Assembly: GCF_014196535.1 (NCBI RefSeq)
Contig: NZ_JACIDU010000019.1
Location: forward strand, 33,061-97,060
Reading direction: 5' to 3'
Length of the DNA: 64,000 nucleotides
From: Allorhizobium borbori
Lineage (GTDB): Bacteria > Pseudomonadota > Alphaproteobacteria > Rhizobiales > Rhizobiaceae
The translations under genes were made by a program, and so were the position numbers. Under the pieces are notes generated by a model, which worked only from the letters and a program-made list of their open reading frames with translations, made no database searches and was not told where the DNA came from. The first letter of the stretch is position 1, and the number at the start of each line of letters is the position of its first letter. Below are positions 25,552-34,338 of this stretch, in pieces.

Positions 25552-26306
25552 TAATGCACCTCCTCACCCAGATAGGCCTCGCGAACGCGGGCGTTCTCGC
25601 GGATTTCCTTCGGCGTTCCGGTGGCGATGATCTCGCCATAGACCAGCACCGAAATGCGGTCGGCCAGCGTGAACACGACATCCATGTCGTGCTCCACGAT
25701 CATCAGCGTCCGGCCCTTGGTGATCTCGCGGATGAGGCCGACGGTGTAATCCGTCTCCTCCTGCGACATGCCGGCCATCGGTTCGTCGAGAATGATGACG
25801 CGCGGATCGGAGGCGAGCGTCATGCCGATCTCCAGAGAGCGTTGTTCCGAATAGGAAAGCTGGCTGGCAAGCGTTTGCGCCCGCGCCGTGAGACGCACCT
25901 GTTCCAGTAGCGTCTCGACCTCGGCGCTGACTTTCTTCAGCCCCGACACCGGGCGCCAGAGAACGAACTGGACATTGTGCCGGCGCATGACGGCAAGCCG
26001 GATGTTCTCGAACACCGTGAGGCCGGGAAAGATGTTGGTGATCTGGAAAGAGCGGGCCAGCCCCTTGCGGTTGACGGTTGCTGGCTCCAGTCCGCCGATC
26101 TCCTCACCATCCAGCACGATGCGACCGCTGCTCGGCGCGAACTGCCCGGAAATGAGGTGGAAGAGCGTCGATTTGCCCGCGCCGTTCGGACCGATCACCG
26201 CATGGCGCTCGCCCTCGTGCACGGCCAGGTTCACGCCCCGGATGATATGGGCCGGACCGAAGGACTTGTTGAGGTCTTCGAGACGGAGAATGTCTTTCGT
26301 CATCAT
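25551..26306 (-). CDS. LivG-type ABC ATPase
   Basis: 251-residue ATPase of the Liv importer. Walker A is GPNGAGKST (canonical lysine), signature LSYSEQRSLEIGMTLA, a departure from LSGGQ with Ser-Glu, Walker B RVIILDEPMAG, and switch His in IVEHDMD; it ends with the LivG-type REAYLGEE. The chosen ATG at 26306 overlaps the permease stop in ATGATGA and follows GGGAGAGGC. A second ATG at 26303 is possible. Confidence 0.91.
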   Translation of the reverse strand: MMTKDILRLEDLNKSFGPAHIIRGVNLAVHEGERHAVIGPNGAGKSTLFHLISGQFAPSSGRIVLDGEEIGGLEPATVNRKGLARSFQITNIFPGLTVFENIRLAVMRRHNVQFVLWRPVSGLKKVSAEVETLLEQVRLTARAQTLASQLSYSEQRSLEIGMTLASDPRVIILDEPMAGMSQEETDYTVGLIREITKGRTLMIVEHDMDVVFTLADRISVLVYGEIIATGTPKEIRENARVREAYLGEEVH

Positions 26307-27523
26307 GCCTCTCCCGCGGCCTTGGCCGTGTGACGGTTGACGATGAGGGTGAGAGCGACGCCGGCGCCAAGCAGGGCAAGCGGCACGATCCAGGTGGTCG
26401 CCGCAAACGGTAGCCACTCGCGACCGAGGAAGGTGACCGGCGGCCAGTTGCCGAGCGAGACGGTCGCCTTGTAATCGCTGGAGAAGAAGCGCTGGGCGAG
26501 TTCGATGGCGGCGATGGCGCCGAACGCGATCAGCACGAGCCCGGCCAGACGGAAAAACAGCGGCCCGATGGCAAGATGTCGTGATTTGCGGTTCTTCAGC
26601 CATTCGGCGGCCTCACCGACGATGCCACGCGGCAGGAACATCATGACCAGCACGAAGATCAGTCCCTGATAAAGCAGCCAGGTGCGCGTCATGTCAGAGG
26701 TGACATGGCCGAAGAAGGTCATGACCGCGGCACCGATGGCCGGACCAAAGAATGTGCCGACGCCACCGATGAAGCTGTTGAGAACGACCGTCGTCGAAAT
26801 CCCTGCATCGAAGACGACATAGTTGGCGGCTTCAATGTTCACGGCCTGAAGAGAACCGGCAATCCCTGCGAACATGGCCGAGATGGTGAAGACCGCCGTG
26901 CCCAAAGCGTGGGTATTGTAGCCGAGGAAACGCAGGCGGTGGGTGTTCTCGCGCAGGCCGAGCGTCAGGCGGCCGAACGGGGTCAGCGTCAGGAGATAGA
27001 GGAGCAGAATGGAACCGACGACCCAGGCCAGCACCAGGTAATAGACCTGGATGGTCGAGCCGAAGTCGAAGCCCCAGGCCGCCATGCGGAAGGATGAAAT
27101 GCCGGCTTCGCCACCAAACGTGTCCTTGAGATGGGGTGCAAGTGCGTGCAGCAGTTCGGCGAGCGCCAGCGTGATCATCGCGAAATAAACCCCGGCCCGC
27201 TTGGTCGAGAACCAACCCGCACCGATACCGGCAAGAAGACCGATGCCCGCGCCCGCCAGCGGGATGAGCGGGGTCGGCAGCAGCCCCTCGCCATTGAAGG
27301 CGTTCATGGCATGGACGGCGGCGAACGAGCCAAGCCCGAAATAAGCGGCGTGGCCGAAGGACAGCATGCCGGCCTGACCGCACAGCAGACTGAAGGCCGA
27401 GGCGAAGAGGGCGGCGATCAACATCTGGATCGCTGCATTCGTCATGGATTCCGAGACGAGATAGGGCAGCACGGCCAGAACAGCGACCACGGCAAGAACG
27501 AGAAGGGAGCGCTTGAGGGTCAT
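26303..27523 (-). CDS. LivM-type permease
   Basis: 406-residue inner-membrane permease with LivM signatures (FASAFSLLCGQAGMLSFGHA, YFGLGSFAAVH, FIGGVGTFFGPAIGAAVMTF). It is longer than most LivM proteins: after the conserved core there are two further hydrophobic segments (residues about 340-395), giving an extra C-terminal membrane hairpin. It follows LivH by 3 bases. It forms the channel with LivH; its cargo is unknown. Confidence 0.9.
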   Translation of the reverse strand: MTLKRSLLVLAVVAVLAVLPYLVSESMTNAAIQMLIAALFASAFSLLCGQAGMLSFGHAAYFGLGSFAAVHAMNAFNGEGLLPTPLIPLAGAGIGLLAGIGAGWFSTKRAGVYFAMITLALAELLHALAPHLKDTFGGEAGISSFRMAAWGFDFGSTIQVYYLVLAWVVGSILLLYLLTLTPFGRLTLGLRENTHRLRFLGYNTHALGTAVFTISAMFAGIAGSLQAVNIEAANYVVFDAGISTTVVLNSFIGGVGTFFGPAIGAAVMTFFGHVTSDMTRTWLLYQGLIFVLVMMFLPRGIVGEAAEWLKNRKSRHLAIGPLFFRLAGLVLIAFGAIAAIELAQRFFSSDYKATVSLGNWPPVTFLGREWLPFAATTWIVPLALLGAGVALTLIVNRHTAKAAGEA

Positions 27524-27526
27524 GAC

Positions 27527-28468
27527 TTATTCCTTCTCGCCCAAAAGGCCGCTGGGCCGCGCCAGAAGCACGAGAAGCATGAGGAAGAACGGCAGCGTCG
27601 CGGCGACGCTCGACAGTTCGAGGACGAAGATGCCGCCGACATCGCGGGCGAGATCACCGAGCCCGATGAAATCGAGAAGGCTGGCGATGGACACTTTCAC
27701 ACCGACAGCAAGCGAGGTGACGACGCCGATCAGCAACGAAGCGATCATGGCGCCGCCGAGCGAACCGAGGCCACCGACGACCACCACCACGAAGACCATG
27801 ACACCGAGTTCAAGCGCCATGTTGGGATTGGTGGTGTAGAACGCACCGGCCACCGCACCAGCCAGACCGGCGAGAAAGGCGCCAACGCCGAAGACACCCA
27901 TGAACACCATCGGCACGTTGTGACCAAGCGCCTCGACCATGCGCGGACGGTAGATGGCCGAGCGCACGACGATGCCGATGCGGGTGCGGGTCAGCATAAG
28001 GTAAAGCAGGGCGAACATCATCAGCGCGACGCCGCCCATGAACAGGCGATAGAAGGGATAGCTGCCGCCGCCGATCTCGAAGGCGGAGAACTGGAGTTCG
28101 GCGGGCACCCGGTATTCGACGGGGAAATTGCCATAGAAGATCTTGATGATCTCGGCGATGACCACCGAGAGACCGAACGTGACCAGAAGCTCGTGGGCAT
28201 GACCATAGGCATGCACGCGGCGCAGTATGACCCGCTCCACCAGAATGCCCAGGCCCGCAACGATGAGCGGAGCAAGGATGATGGCCAGCCAGAAGCCGGT
28301 GAGCGGCTGCAGCGTGTAGGCGAGATAAGCCCCGAGCATGTAGAACGAAGCGTGGGCAAAGTTCAGAACGCCCATCATGCCGAAGATGAGGGTGAGACCT
28401 GCCGACACCATGAAGAGCAGCAGCCCGTAGATCGCTCCGTTAAGGAGGGCAAAAAGTATCTGATCCAT
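27527..28468 (-). CDS. LivH-type permease
   Basis: 313-residue permease: LLNGAIYGLLLFMVSAGLT, LIFGMMGVLNFAHASFYMLG, and the conserved GGLGSLGGAMIASLLIGVV loop. Start placed at 28468, where MDQILFALL matches the family's usual N-terminus; the ribosome site is weak (CGGACA). It is separated from its binding protein gene by a strong hairpin, as in the operon at 9812-14516. Confidence 0.9.
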   Translation of the reverse strand: MDQILFALLNGAIYGLLLFMVSAGLTLIFGMMGVLNFAHASFYMLGAYLAYTLQPLTGFWLAIILAPLIVAGLGILVERVILRRVHAYGHAHELLVTFGLSVVIAEIIKIFYGNFPVEYRVPAELQFSAFEIGGGSYPFYRLFMGGVALMMFALLYLMLTRTRIGIVVRSAIYRPRMVEALGHNVPMVFMGVFGVGAFLAGLAGAVAGAFYTTNPNMALELGVMVFVVVVVGGLGSLGGAMIASLLIGVVTSLAVGVKVSIASLLDFIGLGDLARDVGGIFVLELSSVAATLPFFLMLLVLLARPSGLLGEKE

Positions 28469-28504
28469 TGTCCGGTCCGTGATTAAAGACGCCGCGCGGC
28501 AGGC

Positions 28505-28538
28505 GGGGCCGTTCGCCCGCAAGCGAACGTCCGGCCCC
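28505..28538 (-). terminator. Intercistronic hairpin between binding protein and permease genes
   Basis: GGGGCC..GTTCGC (28505-28516) pairs with GCGAACG (28523-28529) and GGCCCC (28533-28538), with a 3-base bulge. It lies downstream of the binding protein gene on the minus strand. No T-tract follows. It probably attenuates readthrough into the permease genes. Confidence 0.6.
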
Positions 28539-28564
28539 ACACCACCGGGAGGAGGAGTTTGCGA

Positions 28565-29809
28565 TCAGCCCGGACGCTGCATCGAGCAGGTGGACTGCAC
28601 GGGATCGATGGACTCGGCACCGGTAAAGGACTTGATGGGCAGGAAGCCGAACTCGGTGCCGTCCGCCTTGACCTTCGCTTCCTTCGACACCGTCTGCACC
28701 ACCATCGGGAACTGGGCCTGATGGTCGTCGGAGCGCATGGAATAGTCGCCCATCGGCGTCTTGACCGTGGCCTTTTCGATCGACAGGGCGATTTTTGTCG
28801 TGTCGATCTTGCCGCCGTCGAGCTTCACATCCTTGAGCGCTTCGCCGAACAGCATCAGGCCGAAGACGGCGGCGGGCTCGACATAGGCCGGGTAGTGGCC
28901 GGTCACGGCCTTGTAGTCCTCGGCAAAGACCCTCGTGGCGTCGCCGTTGGCTTCCGGGTTGAAGGGTGTCGATACGACATGGCCTTCAGCGATTGCGCCG
29001 GCATTGCCGATATTGCCTGGCTGGTCGAGGAAGGCCGTGGCAAAGCGCGCCTTGAGGCCCGCGCCACTGGCGGCCTTCATCAGCAGAAGCAGGTCGTTCG
29101 ACCAGTTGCCGGTGAAGACGGTATCGACATTGGCGGCCTGGATCTTCGCGACATAGGGCGAGAAGTCCTGGATCTTGTTGACCTCGTGCAGGGTCTTGTC
29201 GACGACCTCGTAACCGATCTCCTTGGCATTGGCGACAACGGTGTTCTCCACGTCCACACCCCAGGAATAGTTCTGGTCAATGGCATAGGCGCGCGTGCCA
29301 AGAATGCCCTTGCCCTTCATGCCGAGCGCAACCGTCTTGAACCGGATGGCAGCGTTGGGGCTGAAGCGGAAGTGGTAGAAGTGGCACTTCGCACCCGTGA
29401 GTTCGAGCGCTTCGGCGCCGAGATTGAGGTAAAGGACTTCCTTGCCCTTGTTGCGCAGGTTGAACTTGCGCACGTCTTCGGTGATCTGGCCGGCGACAGC
29501 CGACGACGATCCCTGAAGGATGATCTGCGCGCCATCGGCGATGGCTGCCTTTACCCGATCCGCCGCGCCCACCGGGCCGCCCTGATTGTCATATTCGACA
29601 AGCGCGATCTTCTCGCCGTTGAAACCGCCCGCCGCGTTGATCTTGCCGATCTGGTACTGAACGGCCGTGCGATAGAGCAGACCGGTGGAGGCCTGCGGGC
29701 CGGATAGAGTTTCGACAAGCGCGATCTTGAGCGGCTCCGCTGCAGCGGCTCCAGCCAGAGCGATGGTGGCGCAGGCGACGCCCGCACGCAGAAATGCGTT
29801 GAAAGTCAT
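28565..29809 (-). CDS. Periplasmic binding protein of second Liv-type importer
   Basis: 414-residue exported binding protein. The signal peptide is about residues 1-24, ending AGAAAAEPLK. The type I periplasmic-binding fold shows ALVETLSGPQASTG, ILQGSSSAVAGQ, AYAIDQNYSWGVD and HYPAYVEPAAVFG. GAGGAGG precedes the start. As first gene of an eleven-gene operon it reports what the operon is for: uptake of a substrate that the SDR, E1/E2 and ALDH enzymes then oxidise. The putative operator and divergent regulator are immediately upstream. Confidence 0.9.
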   Translation of the reverse strand: MTFNAFLRAGVACATIALAGAAAAEPLKIALVETLSGPQASTGLLYRTAVQYQIGKINAAGGFNGEKIALVEYDNQGGPVGAADRVKAAIADGAQIILQGSSSAVAGQITEDVRKFNLRNKGKEVLYLNLGAEALELTGAKCHFYHFRFSPNAAIRFKTVALGMKGKGILGTRAYAIDQNYSWGVDVENTVVANAKEIGYEVVDKTLHEVNKIQDFSPYVAKIQAANVDTVFTGNWSNDLLLLMKAASGAGLKARFATAFLDQPGNIGNAGAIAEGHVVSTPFNPEANGDATRVFAEDYKAVTGHYPAYVEPAAVFGLMLFGEALKDVKLDGGKIDTTKIALSIEKATVKTPMGDYSMRSDDHQAQFPMVVQTVSKEAKVKADGTEFGFLPIKSFTGAESIDPVQSTCSMQRPG

Positions 29810-29896
29810 GCTTTCCTCCTCAGGGACTGGAAGACCCCTCCGTCTTCCGTTGCGCAGAGTCCTAAACTGAACTGGCCTTACCAGTCAACAAAGAAG

Positions 29897-30066
29897 TAAT
29901 ACCAAAATTGAAATTTCCATTTAGTATTTGTTTATGTATTGTTTTTCGTACATCACGACGTGACATACCATGCCCGAAACCACGCTGTTGGCGTCGAGTT
30001 TGACCGGTGTTGGGTTGACTTGTTAGACCGGTTTCAGCATCCTTTGTCACGAATACCACCGGTATT
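29897..30066. promoter_or_regulatory. TAATACC/GGTATTA repeats in divergent promoter, putative operator
   Basis: AATACC-ACC-GGTATT at 30052-30066 is an inverted repeat just before the regulator gene, and a single half-site TAATACC lies at 29897-29903 near the divergent binding-protein gene. The 282-base gap 29810-30091 holds no gene. The spacing and form fit sites for the adjacent FadR-type regulator; -35/-10 boxes were not assigned. Confidence 0.5.
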
Positions 30067-30091
30067 ATCCGGCTGGCCGGAAAGGTGATTG

Positions 30092-30826
30092 ATGAAAAAA
30101 ACGTCTGGCCATCTGCCGCAGGAAATCGCTCGGGATCTGGAGCGACGCATCAGCGTCAACGAGTTTCCGGTCGGCGCCAAACTGCCGAGCGAACGAGAGC
30201 TTTCGGCCGAATATGCCGTAAGCCGACCCGTCGTGCGCGAGGCGCTCTCACAGTTAAAGCTGGAGGGGTTGGTGGAGGCCCGCGCCGGTAGCGGTGTGTA
30301 TGTCGTCGATGAAAGCGGCACGCGGGCGTTTCGCGTCCAGCCAGTCGTGGTGGGTGAAACCCGTTCGCTCGACCAACTCATGGAGCTTCTGGTGACGATC
30401 GAGGTGGCGGCAACCCGTATTGCAGCCGAAAAACGCACACCCGAGGATCTGAAGAAGATCAAGCGCGCGCTGATCGGCATGGAATATGCGATCGCCAGCG
30501 ACCGGCTGGGTGATGAGGAGGACTATGCCTTTCACGACGCCATCGTCGCGGCTACCCACAATCCGCATTTCGTGGCGCTCTGCAAGCATCTGGAATTCGG
30601 CGCCCGGCAGGTCATCCGCCAGGCCCGCGCCAACACGAAGATGCATCTCGCCGACCTGATGCAGGACGTGCAGAACGAACACAAGGCGATTTACGAGGCC
30701 ATTGAGCAGGGCAATCCGGAGCGGGCAAGTTTCGAGGCCGAGCGTCACCTGAGAAACGCCCGCGAACGGCTGCGGCTTTATCTCGACAGCCCCGCAGAGA
30801 AACCCGACGTGGCGAAACTGGCCTGA
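30092..30826 (+). CDS. GntR family (FadR-type) regulator with FCD domain
   Basis: 244-residue regulator. The winged helix-turn-helix is at about residues 5-75 (LPQEIARDLERRISVNEFPV, GAKLPSERELSAEYAVSRPV, VREALSQLKLEGL, GSGVYV). The FCD domain follows with DYAFHDAIVAATHNPHF and QNEHKAIYEAIEQGN, giving the Asp-His-His ligands of metal-binding FCD proteins. ATG at 30092 is used. It is divergent from the Liv/E1-E2 operon and upstream of the iron-type dehydrogenase, and probably represses one or both until the substrate is present. Confidence 0.9.
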   Translation: MKKTSGHLPQEIARDLERRISVNEFPVGAKLPSERELSAEYAVSRPVVREALSQLKLEGLVEARAGSGVYVVDESGTRAFRVQPVVVGETRSLDQLMELLVTIEVAATRIAAEKRTPEDLKKIKRALIGMEYAIASDRLGDEEDYAFHDAIVAATHNPHFVALCKHLEFGARQVIRQARANTKMHLADLMQDVQNEHKAIYEAIEQGNPERASFEAERHLRNARERLRLYLDSPAEKPDVAKLA

Positions 30827-30928
30827 CAATTCAGGTCGTGACAGGTGGCGAAAGTTGCGGGGAAGAGACGCAACCGATCGCCGGAGAAAGGCGCATCGCG
30901 CCGCAATCAGTGCTCAAGGGAGGTAACA

Positions 30929-32083
30929 TTGAGCTTCGAATTCATGACGACACCGCGCCTCATTCTGAAGGCTGGCGGACTGGATGATCTGGGCACGTTG
31001 ATGGCAGGCCTTGGCGTGACGCGGGCTCTGGTTGTGTGCGACCCCGGCATGGTCGCCTGCGGTTTCGCCGAACGGGCCCGTGCCTCTCTGGTAGCGGTCG
31101 ACCTGACCGCCGAGATTTTCGCCGATGTGCAGGCCGATCCGCCCATGGCGGTGGTAAACCGTGCGGTCGACATGGCGCGAGGCTTCGGCGCGGACGGGAT
31201 CGTCGGTCTTGGCGGCGGCAGTTCGCTGGATACAGCCAAGCTGGTGGCGCTTGCGGCCCGCACCGGCCAACCGCTTGACGACATGATCGGTACCGACAAG
31301 GCGACGGGACGGCGCATGCCGCTCGTTCAGGTTCCAACCACCGCCGGCACCGGCTCCGAAGTCACATGGGTCTCTGTCGTAACCTCGGACAACCATGAGA
31401 AAAAGGCGATCTATGCGCCGCAATTGCTGCCGGATATCGCCCTTCTGGATGCAACCCTGACACTTGGAATGCCCCGGCACATCACGGCAGCGACCGCGCT
31501 CGATGCGATGGTGCATGCCATCGAGGCCTCGACGAGCCGGACCCGCAAGAACATGCTGGCCGACACAATGGCCGAAAAGGCGCTGACGCTTCTGGCCGGA
31601 AATTTCCGCCGCGTTCTCGACGTGCCGTCCGATCTTGCCGCACGCGAGCAGATGCTGCTGGGCGCGACCCTGGCCGGCATGGCCTTCGTCAACGCCAGTG
31701 TCGGCGCAGTTCACGCCCTCTCCTACCCGCTTGGCACGGGCTTCCACGTACCGCACGGCCATGCCAACGCGCTCGTGATGGGACGGGTTTTCCGCTTCAA
31801 CATGCCGGCGGCGGAAAACGAATACGCCCGCCTCGCAACTCATGTGCTGCCCGGCCGGCATTTCATTTCGCCCGGGCAGGCTGCCGCTGCGATGATCGAT
31901 GAACTGGAAGCCATGTTCGCCGAAAGCGGGCTTGAAACACGCTTGTCGAAGCTTGGCGTAACAGAAGCCGCGATCCCGGACATGGCCCGTGAGGTCGTGG
32001 AAAAGATCAGCCGCCTCATCGCCGCGAACCCGCGCGACATGGACCTGGACGACGTACAGTCAATCTACCGCGACGCACTATAG
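30929..32083 (+). CDS. Iron-containing (group III) alcohol dehydrogenase, TTG start
   Basis: 384-residue enzyme. NAD site: GGGSSLDTAKLVAL and PTTAGTGSEVT. Metal ligands: the Asp of LLDATLTL region, HAIEA, and HVPHGHANALV. The protein most likely begins at TTG 30929 (reading LSFEFMTTPRL), since AGGGAGGT lies 5 bases upstream and the family often begins with this FEF strand; ATG at 30944 would trim it. The family includes maleylacetate reductase and butanol or lactaldehyde dehydrogenases. It is downstream of the regulator by about 100 bases. Confidence 0.88.
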   Translation: MSFEFMTTPRLILKAGGLDDLGTLMAGLGVTRALVVCDPGMVACGFAERARASLVAVDLTAEIFADVQADPPMAVVNRAVDMARGFGADGIVGLGGGSSLDTAKLVALAARTGQPLDDMIGTDKATGRRMPLVQVPTTAGTGSEVTWVSVVTSDNHEKKAIYAPQLLPDIALLDATLTLGMPRHITAATALDAMVHAIEASTSRTRKNMLADTMAEKALTLLAGNFRRVLDVPSDLAAREQMLLGATLAGMAFVNASVGAVHALSYPLGTGFHVPHGHANALVMGRVFRFNMPAAENEYARLATHVLPGRHFISPGQAAAAMIDELEAMFAESGLETRLSKLGVTEAAIPDMAREVVEKISRLIAANPRDMDLDDVQSIYRDAL

Positions 32084-32116
32084 GGTTGGCGGTATTACCG
32101 GTTTGGCGCCGAGCAG

Positions 32117-33547
32117 TTACAAGCCACCCGGGACCTGGGCAAAAGGAGAGAGGGCGCGGGGCAGGAATTGGCCCTGACCGGGTGCTCCGGTAATGCGCCC
32201 TTCCTCGCATACGACCTTGCCGCCAAGTATGGTCATCACCGGCCAACCCTTTACCCTCAGCCCTTCATAGGGCGTATAGTCGGCGGCATGGTGCATCAGC
32301 GACTGACTGATCGTCTCCTCGCGGTTGGCGTCCCACAACACGATATCGGCGTCGAAACCCGGCGCGATGGAGCCCTTGCGCGGGTAAAGCCCGTACATCT
32401 TGGCGTGGTTGGTAGAGGTCAGCGCCACAAACTCGTTCAGCGTGATCCGGCCTTCGCTGACCCCCTTTGAGAAGAAGACCTGCAAACGGTTCTCGACGCC
32501 CGGAATGCCGTTCGGCACCCAGCGAAAAGAGGTCTTCGCCTTAGGGTTCTGCTTGCCATCCGGACCTTCCCAGAAGAAGGGGCAATGATCCGAGGAAAAA
32601 GTCTGGAACACGCCGCCGCGAATGCCTTCCCAGATCGCATCCCAGCTTGCATGATCACGCGGTGGCGGCGAACAGACATATTTACCGCCGGTCTCGTCCA
32701 TGTTGAGACCCTTCATGTCGTCCGCCGTCAGGGCAATGTACTGCGTGCAGGTCTCGCCGTAGATCTTCAGGCCCTTCTGCTGCGCCCAGCGGATCTGCTC
32801 CATCGCCTCCCGCCCGGAGACGTGGACGATCATGATCGGCACATCCACCAGTTCGGCATGGCTGATGGCCCGGTGTGCGGCCTCCCTCTCCACCACCTGC
32901 GGGCGGGATGCGCCGTGGTAATAGGGTGCGGTCTTGCCGGCCCGTTCCAGCTTCTCGGTCATGTAACGGATGGCGTCATAGCCTTCGCAATGAACCATGA
33001 CGAGCGCACCGCAACCGCGCGCGCAATCGAAGACATCGAGAAGTTGCCGGTCATCAAGCACCATGTCGTCATAGGTCATGAACACCTTGAACGAGGTGTA
33101 TCCATCCTTGACGAGTGCCGGCAGTTCCTGTCCGAGCACGTTGGGTGTCGGGTCGGTGATGATGAGATGGAATCCGTAATCGCAATAGGCCTTGCCGTCG
33201 GCCAGCGTATGGTAATCCAGAACACTCTCGCGAAGGCCGGCACCCCGCGGCTGCACGGCAAAGGAGAGAACCGTGGTCGTGCCACCGGCAATAGCCGAAC
33301 GGGTTCCTGTTTCGAAGCCATCGGCCATCTGGGGCGCGCCGACCGGGGCGTGCTGGGCAAGATGCACATGGCTGTCGATGCCGCCCGGCATGACCAGCAG
33401 GCCGGAGGCGTCGATGACCTTTGCCGCCGAACCGAGATTCTCCCCGGTCGCAACGATGCGGCCGTCGCGGATCGCCACATCGGCCCGGAACGTATCGGCC
33501 GCCGTCACGCAGGTGCCGCCACGGATAACGAGATCGAAATCAGCCAT
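32117..33547 (-). CDS. Dihydropyrimidinase / D-hydantoinase
   Basis: 476-residue cyclic amidohydrolase that opens dihydropyrimidine or 5-substituted hydantoin rings to N-carbamoyl amino acids. The binuclear metal site is complete: H60 and H62 (DSHVHLAQ), carboxylated lysine K154 (SFKVFMTYD), H186 (VHCEG), H242 (HVSGREA) and D320 (SSDHCPFF). Length fits the family. It is the last gene after a four-gene Pot-type importer, so ring import and opening are co-expressed. A D-carbamoylase that would use its product is encoded at 41015. Hydantoinase versus pyrimidine degradation cannot be separated by sequence. Confidence 0.92.
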   Translation of the reverse strand: MADFDLVIRGGTCVTAADTFRADVAIRDGRIVATGENLGSAAKVIDASGLLVMPGGIDSHVHLAQHAPVGAPQMADGFETGTRSAIAGGTTTVLSFAVQPRGAGLRESVLDYHTLADGKAYCDYGFHLIITDPTPNVLGQELPALVKDGYTSFKVFMTYDDMVLDDRQLLDVFDCARGCGALVMVHCEGYDAIRYMTEKLERAGKTAPYYHGASRPQVVEREAAHRAISHAELVDVPIMIVHVSGREAMEQIRWAQQKGLKIYGETCTQYIALTADDMKGLNMDETGGKYVCSPPPRDHASWDAIWEGIRGGVFQTFSSDHCPFFWEGPDGKQNPKAKTSFRWVPNGIPGVENRLQVFFSKGVSEGRITLNEFVALTSTNHAKMYGLYPRKGSIAPGFDADIVLWDANREETISQSLMHHAADYTPYEGLRVKGWPVMTILGGKVVCEEGRITGAPGQGQFLPRALSPFAQVPGGL

Positions 33548-33560
33548 GTCGATTGTTTCC

Positions 33561-34337
33561 CTATGCTTGTTTCGACCGCAACCGGATAAACTCGCCAATG
33601 GCGATGAAGGCGAGGTTGACGGCGACGATCATCAGCGCCAGCGCATTCAGCGCCGGTGAAATGTTGAAGCGGAAGTCCGAGGCAACGAGGATCGAAAGCG
33701 GCTGGTAACGACCGCTGAGGAACGAGGTCAGGACATATTCCGATGACGACAGCACGAAGGCGATGAACCAGGCTGCGGTCAGTCCGTTCTTCATCAGCGG
33801 CAATGTCACGCGCCGGAAAGTGCTCCAGCCACTCGCCCCGAGATCGGCCGCAGCCTCTTCCAGCCGCCGGTCGATGCGCACCAGCACCGAAGCGATGATG
33901 AGCGTGGTGAACGGCAGGATGATGATCGCCTGCCCGGCAATGATCGTCGCGAGGCTGCGCTCGATCTTGAGTTCAGACAGGAGAATGAGCTGTGCCACCG
34001 CCAGAATGACCTTCGGAATGAGGAAGGGCAGCAGGATGACGGCGAAGAGCACGCCACGGCCACGCAAAGGATAGCGCGTCAGTGCCAGTGCCGCCATGGC
34101 GCCGAACAGCGTTGCGAGCGCGGCCACTGGGACGGATACCAGAAAGGAAAGGCCAAGCCCCTTGCCGAGGCGGGCATCGGCGAGCACCTGCCCGAACCAG
34201 TGCAGGGTAAAACCCTGCAGGGGAAAGGCGATGATTTCGGACGCATTGAAGGAAAACAGGGCAATGACTGCAATCGGCAGATACATGAAGCCGTAAACGA
34301 GCCAGACCCACAGGAGAGGAAAACCGCCGCGCCGCAT
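33561..34337 (-). CDS. ABC permease, PotC type
   Basis: 258-residue inner-membrane permease with about six hydrophobic segments and the ATPase-docking EAA loop (EEAAADLGASGWSTFRRVTL). GGGGAGG lies 6 bases before ATG 34337. It starts 1 base after the preceding permease stop. It pairs with the PotB-type permease to form the channel. Confidence 0.9.
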   Translation of the reverse strand: MRRGGFPLLWVWLVYGFMYLPIAVIALFSFNASEIIAFPLQGFTLHWFGQVLADARLGKGLGLSFLVSVPVAALATLFGAMAALALTRYPLRGRGVLFAVILLPFLIPKVILAVAQLILLSELKIERSLATIIAGQAIIILPFTTLIIASVLVRIDRRLEEAAADLGASGWSTFRRVTLPLMKNGLTAAWFIAFVLSSSEYVLTSFLSGRYQPLSILVASDFRFNISPALNALALMIVAVNLAFIAIGEFIRLRSKQA

Positions 34338-34338
34338 C

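Noticed and set aside
27131..28486. Plus-strand open frame of about 450 codons opposite LivM and LivH
   Set aside because: Rich in Glu, His and Arg as expected for the complement of hydrophobic permease codons; no motif.
32091..32099. GGTATTACC as a terminator between convergent genes
   Set aside because: A four-base stem with one-base loop cannot terminate; it is kept only as a possible regulator site.
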